From Paenibacillus_E sp052115445 (GTDB lineage: Bacteria; Bacillota; Bacilli; Paenibacillales; NBRC-103111): a stretch of 64,000 bases of DNA. Below the pieces are notes generated by a model that made no database searches, was not told the origin of the DNA, and saw only the letters and a list, made by a program, of their open reading frames with translations. Positions 35,898 to 44,269 of the stretch are shown piece by piece. Location: the NCBI RefSeq assembly GCF_052115445.1, contig NZ_JBFRGR010000002.1:1-64000 (forward strand), given 5' to 3'. Positions within the stretch are counted from its first letter, which is position 1. Every line of letters starts with the position of its first letter. A program made the translations under genes and the position numbers.

Positions 35898-36611
35898 TTA
35901 TTTCGTTTTCTCTGCTACTGCACATGTACCGTTCCTTATTTGATACTCCCGATCACACAAATTCTCCATAAATTCAAGGTCATGAAAGATACCCAGCATG
36001 GTTGTGCCTTGCTTCATCAACTGTTCGATTAGAAGCTTGACCTTCAGTTTCGAGCTGTTATCGAGACTAGCCGTTGGTTCATCGAGAAGCAACAATCGCG
36101 GGCGCTTGACCATCGCTCTAGCAATATTTAACCGCAGCTTTTCCCCACCAGAGAAGGTTGCCGGGTAGCTGTCCCATAGACTGTGGTCCAACTCAAAGTG
36201 CTCTAGGATCTTAATTGTCTCCACCTCGGCGTAGTCCCTTGGGTGTCCCATTTCCACTATGGCATTCTGTACAAGCTCCCTTGCCGTTGTTCGAGGCATC
36301 ACATTCAGAAACTGAGATACATACCCGATTTCATGCTTTCGAAGCTCAATGATGCTCCGCTCACTCGCTGCAGCCAAATCGATGGTGCCATACCTCTCCG
36401 AGTTATACCAAAGGTGTCCAGCATTAGGCAAATACGTTCGATAAATACATTTAAGGACTGTGGATTTACCACTACCGCTTTTACCGGTAATACCGATGAA
36501 CTCGCCTTCCTTCAGAAACAAATTAACATCTTCCACCGCTGGAATATGCTTATTGAGGTTGTGCAATGTAAACGATTTGGTCAAATGTTCAATTGACAGC
36601 AGGTTTTCCAT
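35898..36611 (-). CDS. phnL: C-P lyase accessory ABC-type protein PhnL
   Basis: A 237-aa ABC-type ATPase subunit. Walker A GKSGSGKSTVLKCIYR near residue 40, signature FSGGEKLRLNIARAMVKRPR near 150, Walker B LLLLDEPTASLDN. YNSERYGTIDLAAASERSII is a PhnL-type insertion before the Q loop. PhnL is essential for C-P lyase activity in vivo; with PhnK it forms an ATPase on the PhnGHIJ core. It follows phnM by 17 bases, whereas E. coli has the order K-L-M. Confidence 0.95.
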   Translation of the reverse strand: MENLLSIEHLTKSFTLHNLNKHIPAVEDVNLFLKEGEFIGITGKSGSGKSTVLKCIYRTYLPNAGHLWYNSERYGTIDLAAASERSIIELRKHEIGYVSQFLNVMPRTTARELVQNAIVEMGHPRDYAEVETIKILEHFELDHSLWDSYPATFSGGEKLRLNIARAMVKRPRLLLLDEPTASLDNSSKLKVKLLIEQLMKQGTTMLGIFHDLEFMENLCDREYQIRNGTCAVAEKTK

Positions 36612-36628
36612 ACCCTTTTCACCTCCTG

Positions 36629-37810
36629 TTAATCCCTATAATTCGTTTTTTGTATTAATTTACCGTCAACGAAAACGGTCGTTACAACGGGGAAGTCGTC
36701 CATATCTAAAAGCTCTATGAAGAGCAGATCGGCTTTCTTACCTTCCTGAAGGGAGCCGTAATCTGCATCAATGTTCACAGCCTGAGCAGGGTGCAGAGTG
36801 ACCAATTTGAACTTCTCCACTAGGTCTTGCCGCTGAGGGCCTGCCAGTTGGAATACCGCATGAAGCATGGATGCTGGATAGTAGTCACTGCACAAAATGT
36901 CAATGCAGCCATCTTGTATCGCTTCGGTTGCACACAAATTACCACTGTGTGAGCCTCTTAGAATGACGTTAGGAGCACCGGCAACCGTATGAAGTCCTTT
37001 TTCCTTGGCTCTGCGAGCGATATCTAACGTGATCGGAAATTCACTTATTGTCGTACCAAAACTTTGAACGATATCCAGCTTTTCCAGTGAATCGTCGTCA
37101 TGCGAAGCAATCGCAATGTTCCTTGCTTGTGCCATTCCAGCGATCTCGCGAATCGCGTCTTCTGTCATCTTTTCCTTCGTCTGATGACTTGCGAGTAGAA
37201 CCGCGATATTTTCATCACTCACATGATCGTAGCCGCGCACATTTTTGATATACACTTCAAGATCTCTATACTGCCCTTGACCTGGCGTGTGATCCATGAA
37301 AGAAACGAGATGTACTTTCTCCTCTTGGATGTAATTTTTTAAATTATCGATTTGATCTACATTATCAATTTCAAATCTGGCATGGAAACGATGGCGGATG
37401 AGATGCTTGCTATTGTGCGTCTCTTCAATCAAGTCAATCAGTTTGCGCACATTTTCAGGTTCGCGAATTGGACGATACTTATAATCCGCAGACTTGAAGA
37501 TTGACAAGGAGTGATACATCGTTGTTATCCCATGTGAGATGAGTTCCTTTTCTGTTTCGCGTATGCTTAACTTGAAGTTAAACAGGGAAGTCGGCCTTGG
37601 CGCCGTCATGTGCTCAATGTAATCCGAGTGAATGTCGATCATGCCTGGTCCCACATAGGCCCCATATGCATCAATTACTTCCACGCCATCTTCCATATGG
37701 ATCTCGCCTGTAGGAGCTATACGTGCGATACGATCCTCCACCACCAGTAGATCATAACCTTCTAACATTGCATGTTCCGTAATCAAGATGCCGTTCGTTA
37801 TCAGATACAT
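36629..37810 (-). CDS. phnM: Ribose-triphosphonate pyrophosphohydrolase PhnM
   Basis: A 393-aa amidohydrolase-superfamily enzyme. It cleaves the triphosphate end of alpha-D-ribose-1-phosphonate-5-triphosphate to give the 5-phosphate and pyrophosphate. GPGMIDIHSDYIEHMTAPRP near residue 57 holds the first metal ligands, ISHGITTMYHS near 92 and IASHDDDSLEKLD near 215 follow, and NVILRGSHSGNLCATEAIQD near 257 with CSDYYPASMLHA near 290 gives the later Asp. The C-terminal KADLLFIELLDMDDFPVVTT is typical. A ribosome binding site AGGAGG precedes the ATG. Confidence 0.95.
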   Translation of the reverse strand: MYLITNGILITEHAMLEGYDLLVVEDRIARIAPTGEIHMEDGVEVIDAYGAYVGPGMIDIHSDYIEHMTAPRPTSLFNFKLSIRETEKELISHGITTMYHSLSIFKSADYKYRPIREPENVRKLIDLIEETHNSKHLIRHRFHARFEIDNVDQIDNLKNYIQEEKVHLVSFMDHTPGQGQYRDLEVYIKNVRGYDHVSDENIAVLLASHQTKEKMTEDAIREIAGMAQARNIAIASHDDDSLEKLDIVQSFGTTISEFPITLDIARRAKEKGLHTVAGAPNVILRGSHSGNLCATEAIQDGCIDILCSDYYPASMLHAVFQLAGPQRQDLVEKFKLVTLHPAQAVNIDADYGSLQEGKKADLLFIELLDMDDFPVVTTVFVDGKLIQKTNYRD

Positions 37811-37839
37811 TTCAAATCCTCCTTTTACAATTTGATTCT

Positions 37840-38685
37840 CTATAGTAGTGAGTGCACTAATTGCTGCGTATAAGCATGTTGTGGATCCTCAAGGATCTGA
37901 TCCGTCAATCCCTGTTCAACGACATGCCCATCCAACATAACCATGGTTCGGTCCGCCAACATTCGGATGACACCAAGATCATGAGATACAAGCAGCATAC
38001 TAATTTGCAATTCGCGTTGTAGGTGTTTAATAAGGTCCAACACATTCGCTTGCACAGATAAATCAAGTCCAGTCGTTACTTCATCCAAAAGTAGGATCGG
38101 AGGATTATTGGAAAGGGCTTTGGCAATTTGAACACGCTGCTGCATGCCACCCGAGAAGTTCTTCGGTGCTTCCATCTTCCTGTATACGGGAATATGAACC
38201 TTTTCCAGGAGTTCGCTTCCCCGTGCTTCCATTGCTGATACCTGTCGATGTCCGGCAGCGATCATTTTCTCGGCAATATTGCCGATCGAGGAGAATTCCA
38301 TTCGTAAGCCTAGAACCGGATTTTGATACACCTTACCCATAAGATGATTACGGATATACTTTTTTTGCTGAGATGATTCTTGAAATAGGTTTCTCTCGCC
38401 TTGTTGATACGGTTGCAGATAAGCCTCACCGCCGCTGACTTCTTGGTCGAAATAAAGACATCGCATGAGTGTCGACTTCCCGCTTCCGCTCTCACCAACG
38501 ATACCCAGCACCTCACCGGGATATAGATCGAACGAAATGTCCTGACAAGCATAGACGGTTCCGCAAGACCTGCAGTAGTTATTTTCCAACTTTCTTTGCT
38601 CCTGATTGTTGCACTGTTCACAGCCAGTACCGAATCGTTTATCCAAATGGCTCACACGCATAATAGGGGGTGCGATTGGGCTCAT
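37840..38685 (-). CDS. phnK: C-P lyase ATPase PhnK with Cys4 insertion
   Basis: A 281-aa ABC-type ATPase that binds the PhnGHIJ core. Walker A VGESGSGKSTLMRCLY near residue 64, signature NFSGGMQQRVQIAKALSNNP near 173, Walker B ILLLDEVTTGLDLS. Unlike E. coli PhnK, residues 22-47 between the first strands contain four cysteines in two C-x2-C pairs (GCEQC...YCRSCG). This looks like a small zinc knuckle and I believe occurs in some non-enterobacterial PhnK proteins, but I cannot verify how widespread it is. The gene ends 29 bases before phnM. Confidence 0.93.
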   Translation of the reverse strand: MSPIAPPIMRVSHLDKRFGTGCEQCNNQEQRKLENNYCRSCGTVYACQDISFDLYPGEVLGIVGESGSGKSTLMRCLYFDQEVSGGEAYLQPYQQGERNLFQESSQQKKYIRNHLMGKVYQNPVLGLRMEFSSIGNIAEKMIAAGHRQVSAMEARGSELLEKVHIPVYRKMEAPKNFSGGMQQRVQIAKALSNNPPILLLDEVTTGLDLSVQANVLDLIKHLQRELQISMLLVSHDLGVIRMLADRTMVMLDGHVVEQGLTDQILEDPQHAYTQQLVHSLL

Positions 38686-38706
38686 CTAAGCGCCTCCTCT
38701 TCCTCT

Positions 38707-39549
38707 TTAGAAAATCTTTTGGTTCAACCGATCCAAGCAATAGCTCGAATCATTGCATTGATAGAACGTAATATCTTCTTCTTCGTTATATAACTCATCC
38801 ATGAAAACTTCCGTTGCTCCACATAGCTTGCAAGACACATCGGAGAACGATTCTGGCTCGAACGGAACATCGTCGAATGCCAATGAAACGACTTGTGTGT
38901 AGGGCGGAACGGCATAAATTTTCTTTTCACGACCGGCTCCCAATAAAATTAACGCTTCCGAGTAATTCAACTTATGATTATCGAACTTGGGTATCGGGCT
39001 TGGCGCCATCACATAGCGATCATGCACCATGACAGGATGATCAGCCCCCGTAGACACATTGCGGTACTTCATTATTTGTTCGAATAACATCAACCATGCG
39101 CCACTGTAGTCTTTTTCCCCATGCAACCGCTTTGTTTCACGTTCACTGGATTCGTACATGCGCAATGGTTCAGGCATAGGAACTTGTAGAACGAAAATTT
39201 GCTCCGAGGTAAGCGGAATTTCCGGAATCCGGTGGCGGGATTGAATAAGGGTGGCTTCCGAAGTAGCTTCAACCGCAGTAACCCCTGTCGTCTTATGAAT
39301 CAGTTTCTTAATACTTACCGCATTAACCGATTCATCGGTGCCTTGGTCAATGACTTTAAGCACATCGTTTTTCCCGATCAATGACAAAGTCAGTTGTAAG
39401 CCCCCTGTTCCCCATCCGCGCCCAATCGGCAGCTCTCGTGATGCAAAGGGAACCTGGTAACCTGGAATTGCAATTGCCTTCAGTGTGGCACGCCGGATTT
39501 CTCTCTTCGATCCTTCGTCCAAAAATGCAAAGTTGTATTGAATTCGCAT
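38707..39549 (-). CDS. phnJ: C-P lyase catalytic subunit PhnJ
   Basis: A 280-aa radical-SAM-type carbon-phosphorus lyase: it releases the alkane from alpha-D-ribose-1-phosphonate-5-phosphate, leaving the 1,2-cyclic phosphate. Near the C-terminus Cys240, Cys243, Cys265 and Cys271 show the C-x2-C-x21-C-x5-C spacing of PhnJ, binding the [4Fe-4S] cluster and providing the thiyl-radical residue. The Gly of the glycyl radical lies in the RGWGTGGLQLT-type motif near residue 45 (GRGWGTGGLQLTLSLIG). Length matches E. coli PhnJ. All key residues are present, so the lyase should be active. Confidence 0.96.
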   Translation of the reverse strand: MRIQYNFAFLDEGSKREIRRATLKAIAIPGYQVPFASRELPIGRGWGTGGLQLTLSLIGKNDVLKVIDQGTDESVNAVSIKKLIHKTTGVTAVEATSEATLIQSRHRIPEIPLTSEQIFVLQVPMPEPLRMYESSERETKRLHGEKDYSGAWLMLFEQIMKYRNVSTGADHPVMVHDRYVMAPSPIPKFDNHKLNYSEALILLGAGREKKIYAVPPYTQVVSLAFDDVPFEPESFSDVSCKLCGATEVFMDELYNEEEDITFYQCNDSSYCLDRLNQKIF

Positions 39550-39554
39550 GTGCT

Positions 39555-40673
39555 TTACCCCTCCTGGTTTGGATCAGCTGAGCGTTTTCTCGTCTTGCGA
39601 ACATCATTGAGCTTAGCTTGAAATGTTACATAATGTGGCATCTTTAAGTGAGAAATAAAACCAGTTGATTCTACGGAATCAATATGGAAGAGGACAAATT
39701 CCTCATTTTGCGTCGGAATCAGCTTGTCGCCCTTTTCAAGACTTTTATCTAAAATGCTCATAGCAATAGCTTTCGTTTCATTCTGTCCATAACAGAGACC
39801 GTAACCGAACTCTAGTTGAAGTTCCTTCCTGCCATTCTCTTTCTCCACGGTAACTGGAACCAGCATCTCCACTTCTGTCACCTTAATGTCGCCGATATAA
39901 TAGGATTCTTCCTCTTCGTGAGAAGAGTCCAGCGGGGTATCTATATACACCGGAATATCGCCAACACGCAATTCACCAACGGTTGGATGAACCATTCCGT
40001 AGCCGCGGATAACCGCATACGCTAAGGAAGTGACGGCGCCTGTCTGACCTCTGGTCAATATCTGAAGTTTCTCACTTCGTGAAGCCGGGAACGTCAGGCT
40101 CGTGCGGGTTACATCGTCTGGTTCCGTGTTATCGATTGGACAATCAGCAATGAGACCTTCTTTTCTCAAATAATCCAATACTTTGGGTAGTCGTCCGTCC
40201 AGATCTTCCTTCTCATTCCTATCTATAAGCTGATAGGATTCCAACCATTCAGCTACTTGATCTTCCGTTTCATCCATTAAATCAAAGTCTAGGAGACGAT
40301 GTGAATAATCGGCAGATGCGCCTAAAATTTGCCCGCCAGGGATATCTTTAAACGAAGCTGATATTCTTCGATCAACGCGCATTTCCTCCGGTGCCACTGT
40401 TCTGGAGTAATGCTTTCTTGGGAGCGTAGAACGATATGCCCTTAGTAGAAAGACAGCTTCTTCCGGATTACCTTCCGCCTGTTTGATGGCAAGCGCCGCA
40501 AGCTGCTCACTATACATGCTGCTCTCCGACATCACTTGATCAATAAGCCCTCTCATTCCTGCTTCGATGGCATCGACACTCAGTACTTTCCCTAGTCGTA
40601 AACGTTCGAACTGCATGCGTTTCAGAGATTCTTCTATTGCACGTGTACCGCCTTTAACCGCTACATAACCCAT
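39555..40673 (-). CDS. phnI: C-P lyase core subunit PhnI
   Basis: A 372-aa subunit of the PhnGHIJ complex. With PhnG, H and L it displaces adenine from ATP with the phosphonate, giving alpha-D-ribose-1-phosphonate-5-triphosphate; alone it has nucleosidase activity. The start VAVKGGTRAIEESLKRMQF and the AYRSTLPRKHYSRTV, RISASFKDIPGGQILGASADY and ILTRGQTGAVTSLAYAVIRGYG segments are family hallmarks. It starts three bases after the phnH stop region and ends six bases before phnJ, tight coupling for an obligate complex. Confidence 0.96.
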   Translation of the reverse strand: MGYVAVKGGTRAIEESLKRMQFERLRLGKVLSVDAIEAGMRGLIDQVMSESSMYSEQLAALAIKQAEGNPEEAVFLLRAYRSTLPRKHYSRTVAPEEMRVDRRISASFKDIPGGQILGASADYSHRLLDFDLMDETEDQVAEWLESYQLIDRNEKEDLDGRLPKVLDYLRKEGLIADCPIDNTEPDDVTRTSLTFPASRSEKLQILTRGQTGAVTSLAYAVIRGYGMVHPTVGELRVGDIPVYIDTPLDSSHEEEESYYIGDIKVTEVEMLVPVTVEKENGRKELQLEFGYGLCYGQNETKAIAMSILDKSLEKGDKLIPTQNEEFVLFHIDSVESTGFISHLKMPHYVTFQAKLNDVRKTRKRSADPNQEG

Positions 40674-40675
40674 AA

Positions 40676-41269
40676 TTAGAACTCCTCCTTCACAATCTGA
40701 GTGGTTCTAGGTAAAGCCCAAATGTGGTGGGAATCATCCACAAAAATCAAATCTATTCCTAACGGATACTCGCTATTTCGCTGTGTCCGGATATCCAACC
40801 AATCTTCGTTCATGGCGATCTCTATTTTCGTTTCCGCCTGAATGCCAGGCCCGGTCATCCGCACCTTGATTTCTTGAGCCAATAAACTAGTTGTTTCAAT
40901 GATGATGGTCGCGGAGCGGTGGGGATCCTGCAGATCACCGATTTTGGCCGCTTCAAGGGCTTGCAGCAAACTCCCAGGAGCTGCATCAAGCAGGATAAAG
41001 ATGAAGTCCGCCTTCTCCAACTCAGCTTCCTTGGCATAGGTTAGTTGACTCAGTAAATGAGCCATCTTGCTTTCACGTTCAGATACTACCTTGAACGTGA
41101 CCTCCGTATCGAGCAGCATATGCGCTAGAATCGAAGTTGCCGCTAAGCACTCTAGCGTCTGATTAAGCTTCCCCGCTTCTTCAGAGAGATCAGCAATCGT
41201 TCCTGGCCTCGACATGACATCAATGACATGACGATAAGCTGTCTGGATGTCGTGAACTTTATCTAGCAT
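40676..41269 (-). CDS. phnH: C-P lyase core subunit PhnH
   Basis: A 197-aa subunit of the C-P lyase core. HDIQTAYRHVIDVMSRPGTI at the start is the family signature, followed by the AATSILAHMLLDTEVTF region near 55 and the acidic MNEDWLDIRTQRNSEYPLGI near residue 152 and DLIFVDDSHHIWALPRTTQI at the end. It forms the central dimer of the complex. It is 16 bases downstream of phnG. Confidence 0.95.
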   Translation of the reverse strand: MLDKVHDIQTAYRHVIDVMSRPGTIADLSEEAGKLNQTLECLAATSILAHMLLDTEVTFKVVSERESKMAHLLSQLTYAKEAELEKADFIFILLDAAPGSLLQALEAAKIGDLQDPHRSATIIIETTSLLAQEIKVRMTGPGIQAETKIEIAMNEDWLDIRTQRNSEYPLGIDLIFVDDSHHIWALPRTTQIVKEEF

Positions 41270-41285
41270 GTTTCATTCTCTCCTT

Positions 41286-41711
41286 TCAATCTTCATCCAT
41301 CGTTTCAAAGTCCACTTTGGTTTGCAGTAGCTTTCTTTGCTTCGCTTCGCGTGATGACGCAATAAGCAGACTTTCCCTTTGCAATTCAACTAACCAAGAC
41401 GCCGTTTCTTCCAAATTGGCTGCATACGCCGCGTCGATAACAGCCAATTCGTAGGCTTTATCTGGTTCGTCTCCTTTGATGATGCCCATTCCTAAGGCTC
41501 CTTCGATCCGAACCTTGCACTCCGTTACAAGCACCTCTCCTAGGTAAAACAAGCTCTTCTGTGCAGTTTCTCTTACCTGAACCATCACAAGACCATGATT
41601 AGGCTCCTCAATAACAGCGATATGATATTTGCTTTTAATGTCATTCGCCATAGCCGATGTAAGTTGGGCTGAACCATGGATCAAAATTTCTGTCCGTTGC
41701 TTTCGATTCAT
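41286..41711 (-). CDS. phnG: C-P lyase core subunit PhnG
   Basis: A 141-aa subunit of the C-P lyase core. RTEILIHGSAQLTSAMANDI near the start, GLVMVQVRETAQKSLFYLGE, and LVTECKVRIEGALGMGIIKG near residue 72 are family motifs. The ribosome binding site is AGGAAGGGGC. A 94-bp gap separates it from phnF upstream and contains a Pho-box-like site, so phnG is probably the start of an internal or main transcription unit. Confidence 0.95.
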   Translation of the reverse strand: MNRKQRTEILIHGSAQLTSAMANDIKSKYHIAVIEEPNHGLVMVQVRETAQKSLFYLGEVLVTECKVRIEGALGMGIIKGDEPDKAYELAVIDAAYAANLEETASWLVELQRESLLIASSREAKQRKLLQTKVDFETMDED

Positions 41712-41769
41712 TTGAAAGCCCCTTCCTGTTAACTTGTTTATTTCTCAAAACCTACTCTATCTTGTTGCC

Positions 41770-41797
41770 AGGTTAGCGGCAGTTAAGTTTGTGTAAA
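41770..41797 (-). promoter_or_regulatory. Pho-box-like direct repeats upstream of phnG
   Basis: Minus-strand sequence reads TTTACA-N5-TTAACT-N5-TAACCT: three hexamers at 11-base spacing, like TT(A/T/C)ACA repeats bound by PhoP in Bacillus. It lies in the 94-bp phnF-phnG gap, about 60 bases ahead of the start. Confidence 0.5.
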
Positions 41798-41805
41798 GAT
41801 CAGGG

Positions 41806-42522
41806 CTAAATCACATAGGTAAAAACATCTCCACGGTACATCGTTTTGCTGTATTCCAAAGTTTGACCCGTTTTTTCATCGATACATTCGGATTCTAGGA
41901 CCAACAATGGAATGAGTGAGGAACAGGATAGAAGCTCACGCTCATATTTCGATGGATGCGCCAATCGCAAGGTAGTCTCCGACGATTTTAAGTGTTGATA
42001 ACCTTTGCTTTGATAGTAGTAGAACATGGAGGTAATCTCCTTACCTTCTTGTTCAATATACGGAAATGAAGTTTCTGCAACGAATGAGATATGAAGTGCA
42101 ATGGGTCTGCCGTCAATGATTCGCAGACGGCCGATTCTAAATACACGTTCATTTTCACTAACGCCCAGTGACTCATAAATTTTATTGTTGAATTCAATCG
42201 ACTCGCAGAATATATTAGTTGACTTATATTCATAGCCAAGCTCGGTCATTTTCTGGCTAAAGCTCTTATTCGTTTTTAGAACCAAAGGGATACGCAGGTT
42301 TCTGTCTTGCACAAAGCTGCCTTTCCCTTGCTTGGAGTAGATGTAACCAAGCTCTTGCAACCGTTCGTAGGCTTTCCGAGCGGTAATTCGGGGCACTTTG
42401 TAAGCATCAGCAAGCTCGTTCTCAGAAGGCAATTTATCATGCGGCTCATATCTGCCAGATTGGATCGATACGATAAGATGATCCATAATATCCATCTCTT
42501 CAGACAAGGCAATTCCCTCCAT
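41806..42522 (-). CDS. phnF: GntR/HutC-family regulator, PhnF type
   Basis: A 238-aa repressor-type regulator: GntR winged helix (about 20-80; YEPHDKLPSENELADAYKVP, TARKAYERLQELGYIYSKQG) followed by a UTRA sensor domain (95-235; FRIGRLRIIDGRPIALHISF near 130). It is the usual local regulator of phn operons and may sense a phosphonate or pathway metabolite. The start of the true gene is probably a few residues downstream of the first ATG. It sits within the operon, four bases after the hexapeptide transferase gene. Confidence 0.85.
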   Translation of the reverse strand: MEGIALSEEMDIMDHLIVSIQSGRYEPHDKLPSENELADAYKVPRITARKAYERLQELGYIYSKQGKGSFVQDRNLRIPLVLKTNKSFSQKMTELGYEYKSTNIFCESIEFNNKIYESLGVSENERVFRIGRLRIIDGRPIALHISFVAETSFPYIEQEGKEITSMFYYYQSKGYQHLKSSETTLRLAHPSKYERELLSCSSLIPLLVLESECIDEKTGQTLEYSKTMYRGDVFTYVI

Positions 42523-42525
42523 TCA

Positions 42526-43158
42526 TCATCCATATTTTCTAATAAAAGCGGATAGATCGTTCAGTTCATTGAACCTTTCCTCTAATATTTCACGAGGCCA
42601 GTCCCACCAAGCAATTTTCAGCAACTGATCGACAACCTCTTGTGGAAATCTACGTTTCAACGGTTTAGCTGGCACTCCTACAACAACGGTATAGGGCTCG
42701 ATATCTTTTGTAACAATAGCTCCGGATCCGACGACAGCGCCTGTTCCGATATGGACACCCTTCATCACGATCGCACCATGTCCGATCCAAACATCATGAC
42801 CGATAGTAACTCGGCTGCCTCTACGCCAGTCAAATATTTCCTGATCATCCCCATCAGCAAATCCATAGGCAGCTCGCCGGTATGTCATATGATGCTGCGT
42901 AACGCGATCCATGGGGTGATCAACGGGATTAATACAGACATGGGAAGCAATCGAAGTGAATTTGCCCACTTCCGCATAATTAATTGTCACGTCATCCATG
43001 GTGTAGGTGTAATCACCAAGCTGTGATTCAAGGATTTTATTGTAAGGTCCGACAGATGCCCAAGCCCCAATGTCACTATGTATAAGGTGACTACTTGAGG
43101 AGATGGCTGGCTCTGAGGATAACGGAAGGCTGGGTTGTGTTTGATGGATGTGTTTCAC
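42526..43158 (-). CDS. Hexapeptide-repeat acyltransferase of phosphonate metabolism
   Basis: A 210-aa left-handed beta-helix protein. The first 25 residues are variable; then IGAWASVGPYNKILESQLGD, TMDDVTINYAEVGKFTSIAS, a FDWRRGSRVTIGHDVWIGHG segment and GAIVMKGVHIGTGAVVGSGA, GVPAKPLKRRF. This is the 'phosphonate metabolism, transferase hexapeptide family' type found in phn operons. It is likely to acetylate an aminophosphonate or amino-phosphonate-derived compound, as PhnO does, but by an unrelated fold. The exact acceptor is not known. Confidence 0.85.
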   Translation of the reverse strand: MKHIHQTQPSLPLSSEPAISSSSHLIHSDIGAWASVGPYNKILESQLGDYTYTMDDVTINYAEVGKFTSIASHVCINPVDHPMDRVTQHHMTYRRAAYGFADGDDQEIFDWRRGSRVTIGHDVWIGHGAIVMKGVHIGTGAVVGSGAIVTKDIEPYTVVVGVPAKPLKRRFPQEVVDQLLKIAWWDWPREILEERFNELNDLSAFIRKYG

Positions 43159-43164
43159 AAATAA

Positions 43165-44046
43165 TCAGTTCCTTTCCACGACACTTGTCTTCTCTACTAA
43201 TGCCAGTTTGCGTTCCCAGAGCTCTTTTACTACGGCTATGCCTGGACTTTTACTACCGAGAAGAACTTCTTTTTCCCCATAAAAGCCATGGAAATCGGAT
43301 CCGCCGGTTTGGATCAGTCCGTAGTGGAGCGCGTGCTCAATGGCCAATTGTTCATGTGCTTGATTATGAAGAGGATGCCATACCTCGATGCCTTGTAACC
43401 CTGCCTCCACCAGTTCTGGAAGAGCTTCGAAATTCCCATACTGGCCAGGATGCGCAAGCACAGGAACACCACCCGCTTGCAAAATCATACGAATCGCATC
43501 ACACGCATCGACATACTCCGTTGGAATATAGGCAATACCAGGCTGTTCGCCGTTCTGCCCGCGAGAAAACAGCTTTTTATATAAATCACCATAGATCGTA
43601 GTTGTGTACCCTTGATCAATCAAAGCATGCATAATATGCTGCTTATAAATACCCGTTCCACCTTCCGCATATTTCATCACCTCATCCAGGGTAATCGTGT
43701 ACCCAGCCTGAATCAGCCGATCTATCGCTTCGAGGCAGCCAAGGTGACGTCTCTTTAGTAACGGACTGCAGAACATTTCTAACTGCGTGTTCCCAGGCTC
43801 GATATAATAACCAAGAATATGAACTCTGCGCTTTCGATCAAAATCATAGCCCGAAATTTCAATCGCTGGGATGATCTCTATCCCCCGTTCAAGTCCTCTA
43901 TTTATCATTTGAGGTAATTCGCTCGTCGTATCATGATTCGTTATTGCCAAATGAGTAACATCCTCTTGGATCGCCAAGTCTAAGATCTCATCAAATTTAT
44001 ATGAACCGTCTGATAGTTTGGTGTGACAATGGAATTCAACTTTCAT
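43165..44046 (-). CDS. PHP-domain phosphoesterase of the phn operon
   Basis: A 293-aa PHP-family metal-dependent phosphoesterase. VEFHCHTKLSDGSY at the N-terminus, LAITNHDTTSELPQM near 35, PAIEISGYDFDRKRRVHILG near 60, VPVLAHPGQYGNFEALPEL near 195 and GGSDFHGFYGEKE near 248 carry the metal-binding His and Asp residues. A homologue in Eggerthella (PhnPP) opens and dephosphorylates the cyclic 1,2-phosphate made by PhnJ. The operon has no phnP and no phnN, so this protein probably takes over that step. The ATG at 44046 lies 12 bases from GGAGG; two TTG codons further upstream are alternatives. It is the first gene of the operon. Confidence 0.88.
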   Translation of the reverse strand: MKVEFHCHTKLSDGSYKFDEILDLAIQEDVTHLAITNHDTTSELPQMINRGLERGIEIIPAIEISGYDFDRKRRVHILGYYIEPGNTQLEMFCSPLLKRRHLGCLEAIDRLIQAGYTITLDEVMKYAEGGTGIYKQHIMHALIDQGYTTTIYGDLYKKLFSRGQNGEQPGIAYIPTEYVDACDAIRMILQAGGVPVLAHPGQYGNFEALPELVEAGLQGIEVWHPLHNQAHEQLAIEHALHYGLIQTGGSDFHGFYGEKEVLLGSKSPGIAVVKELWERKLALVEKTSVVERN

Positions 44047-44137
44047 AGCAACCAACAACCTCCTGAGCGAAAATATTGGATGAGTTGAGCTTGAATCAAC
44101 CTCAATCTACATTCCCTTTGTTACTTGTACACAGTGT

Positions 44138-44153
44138 AACTTGATGCCAAGTT
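44138..44153. promoter_or_regulatory. Inverted repeat upstream of the phn operon
   Basis: Arms AACTTG / CAAGTT (AACTTGATGCCAAGTT), about 90 bases upstream of the first phn gene, next to a second imperfect repeat GTTAC-N11-GTAAC. It is a candidate binding site for the GntR-family PhnF. Confidence 0.4.
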
Positions 44154-44211
44154 GCAAGGGTCAATTCCATGTAATGCTCATGTAAATAAATTGTAAAGGC
44201 GCTGGGAACAT

Positions 44212-44254
44212 TAACAAAAAGACGCTCACTTTGTAAGTGAACGTCTTTTTGTTA
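44212..44254 (-). terminator. Terminator of the cheY-like gene
   Basis: Long stem AACAAAAAGACG(C)TCACTT / AAGTGA(A)CGTCTTTTTGTT with a four-base loop and T run. Confidence 0.9.
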
Positions 44255-44269
44255 AGTTAATTCAGTTAT

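Noticed and set aside
43095..43601. 168-aa plus-strand ORF opposite the PHP gene
   Set aside because: Antisense to the PHP and transferase genes; no family pattern or start site.
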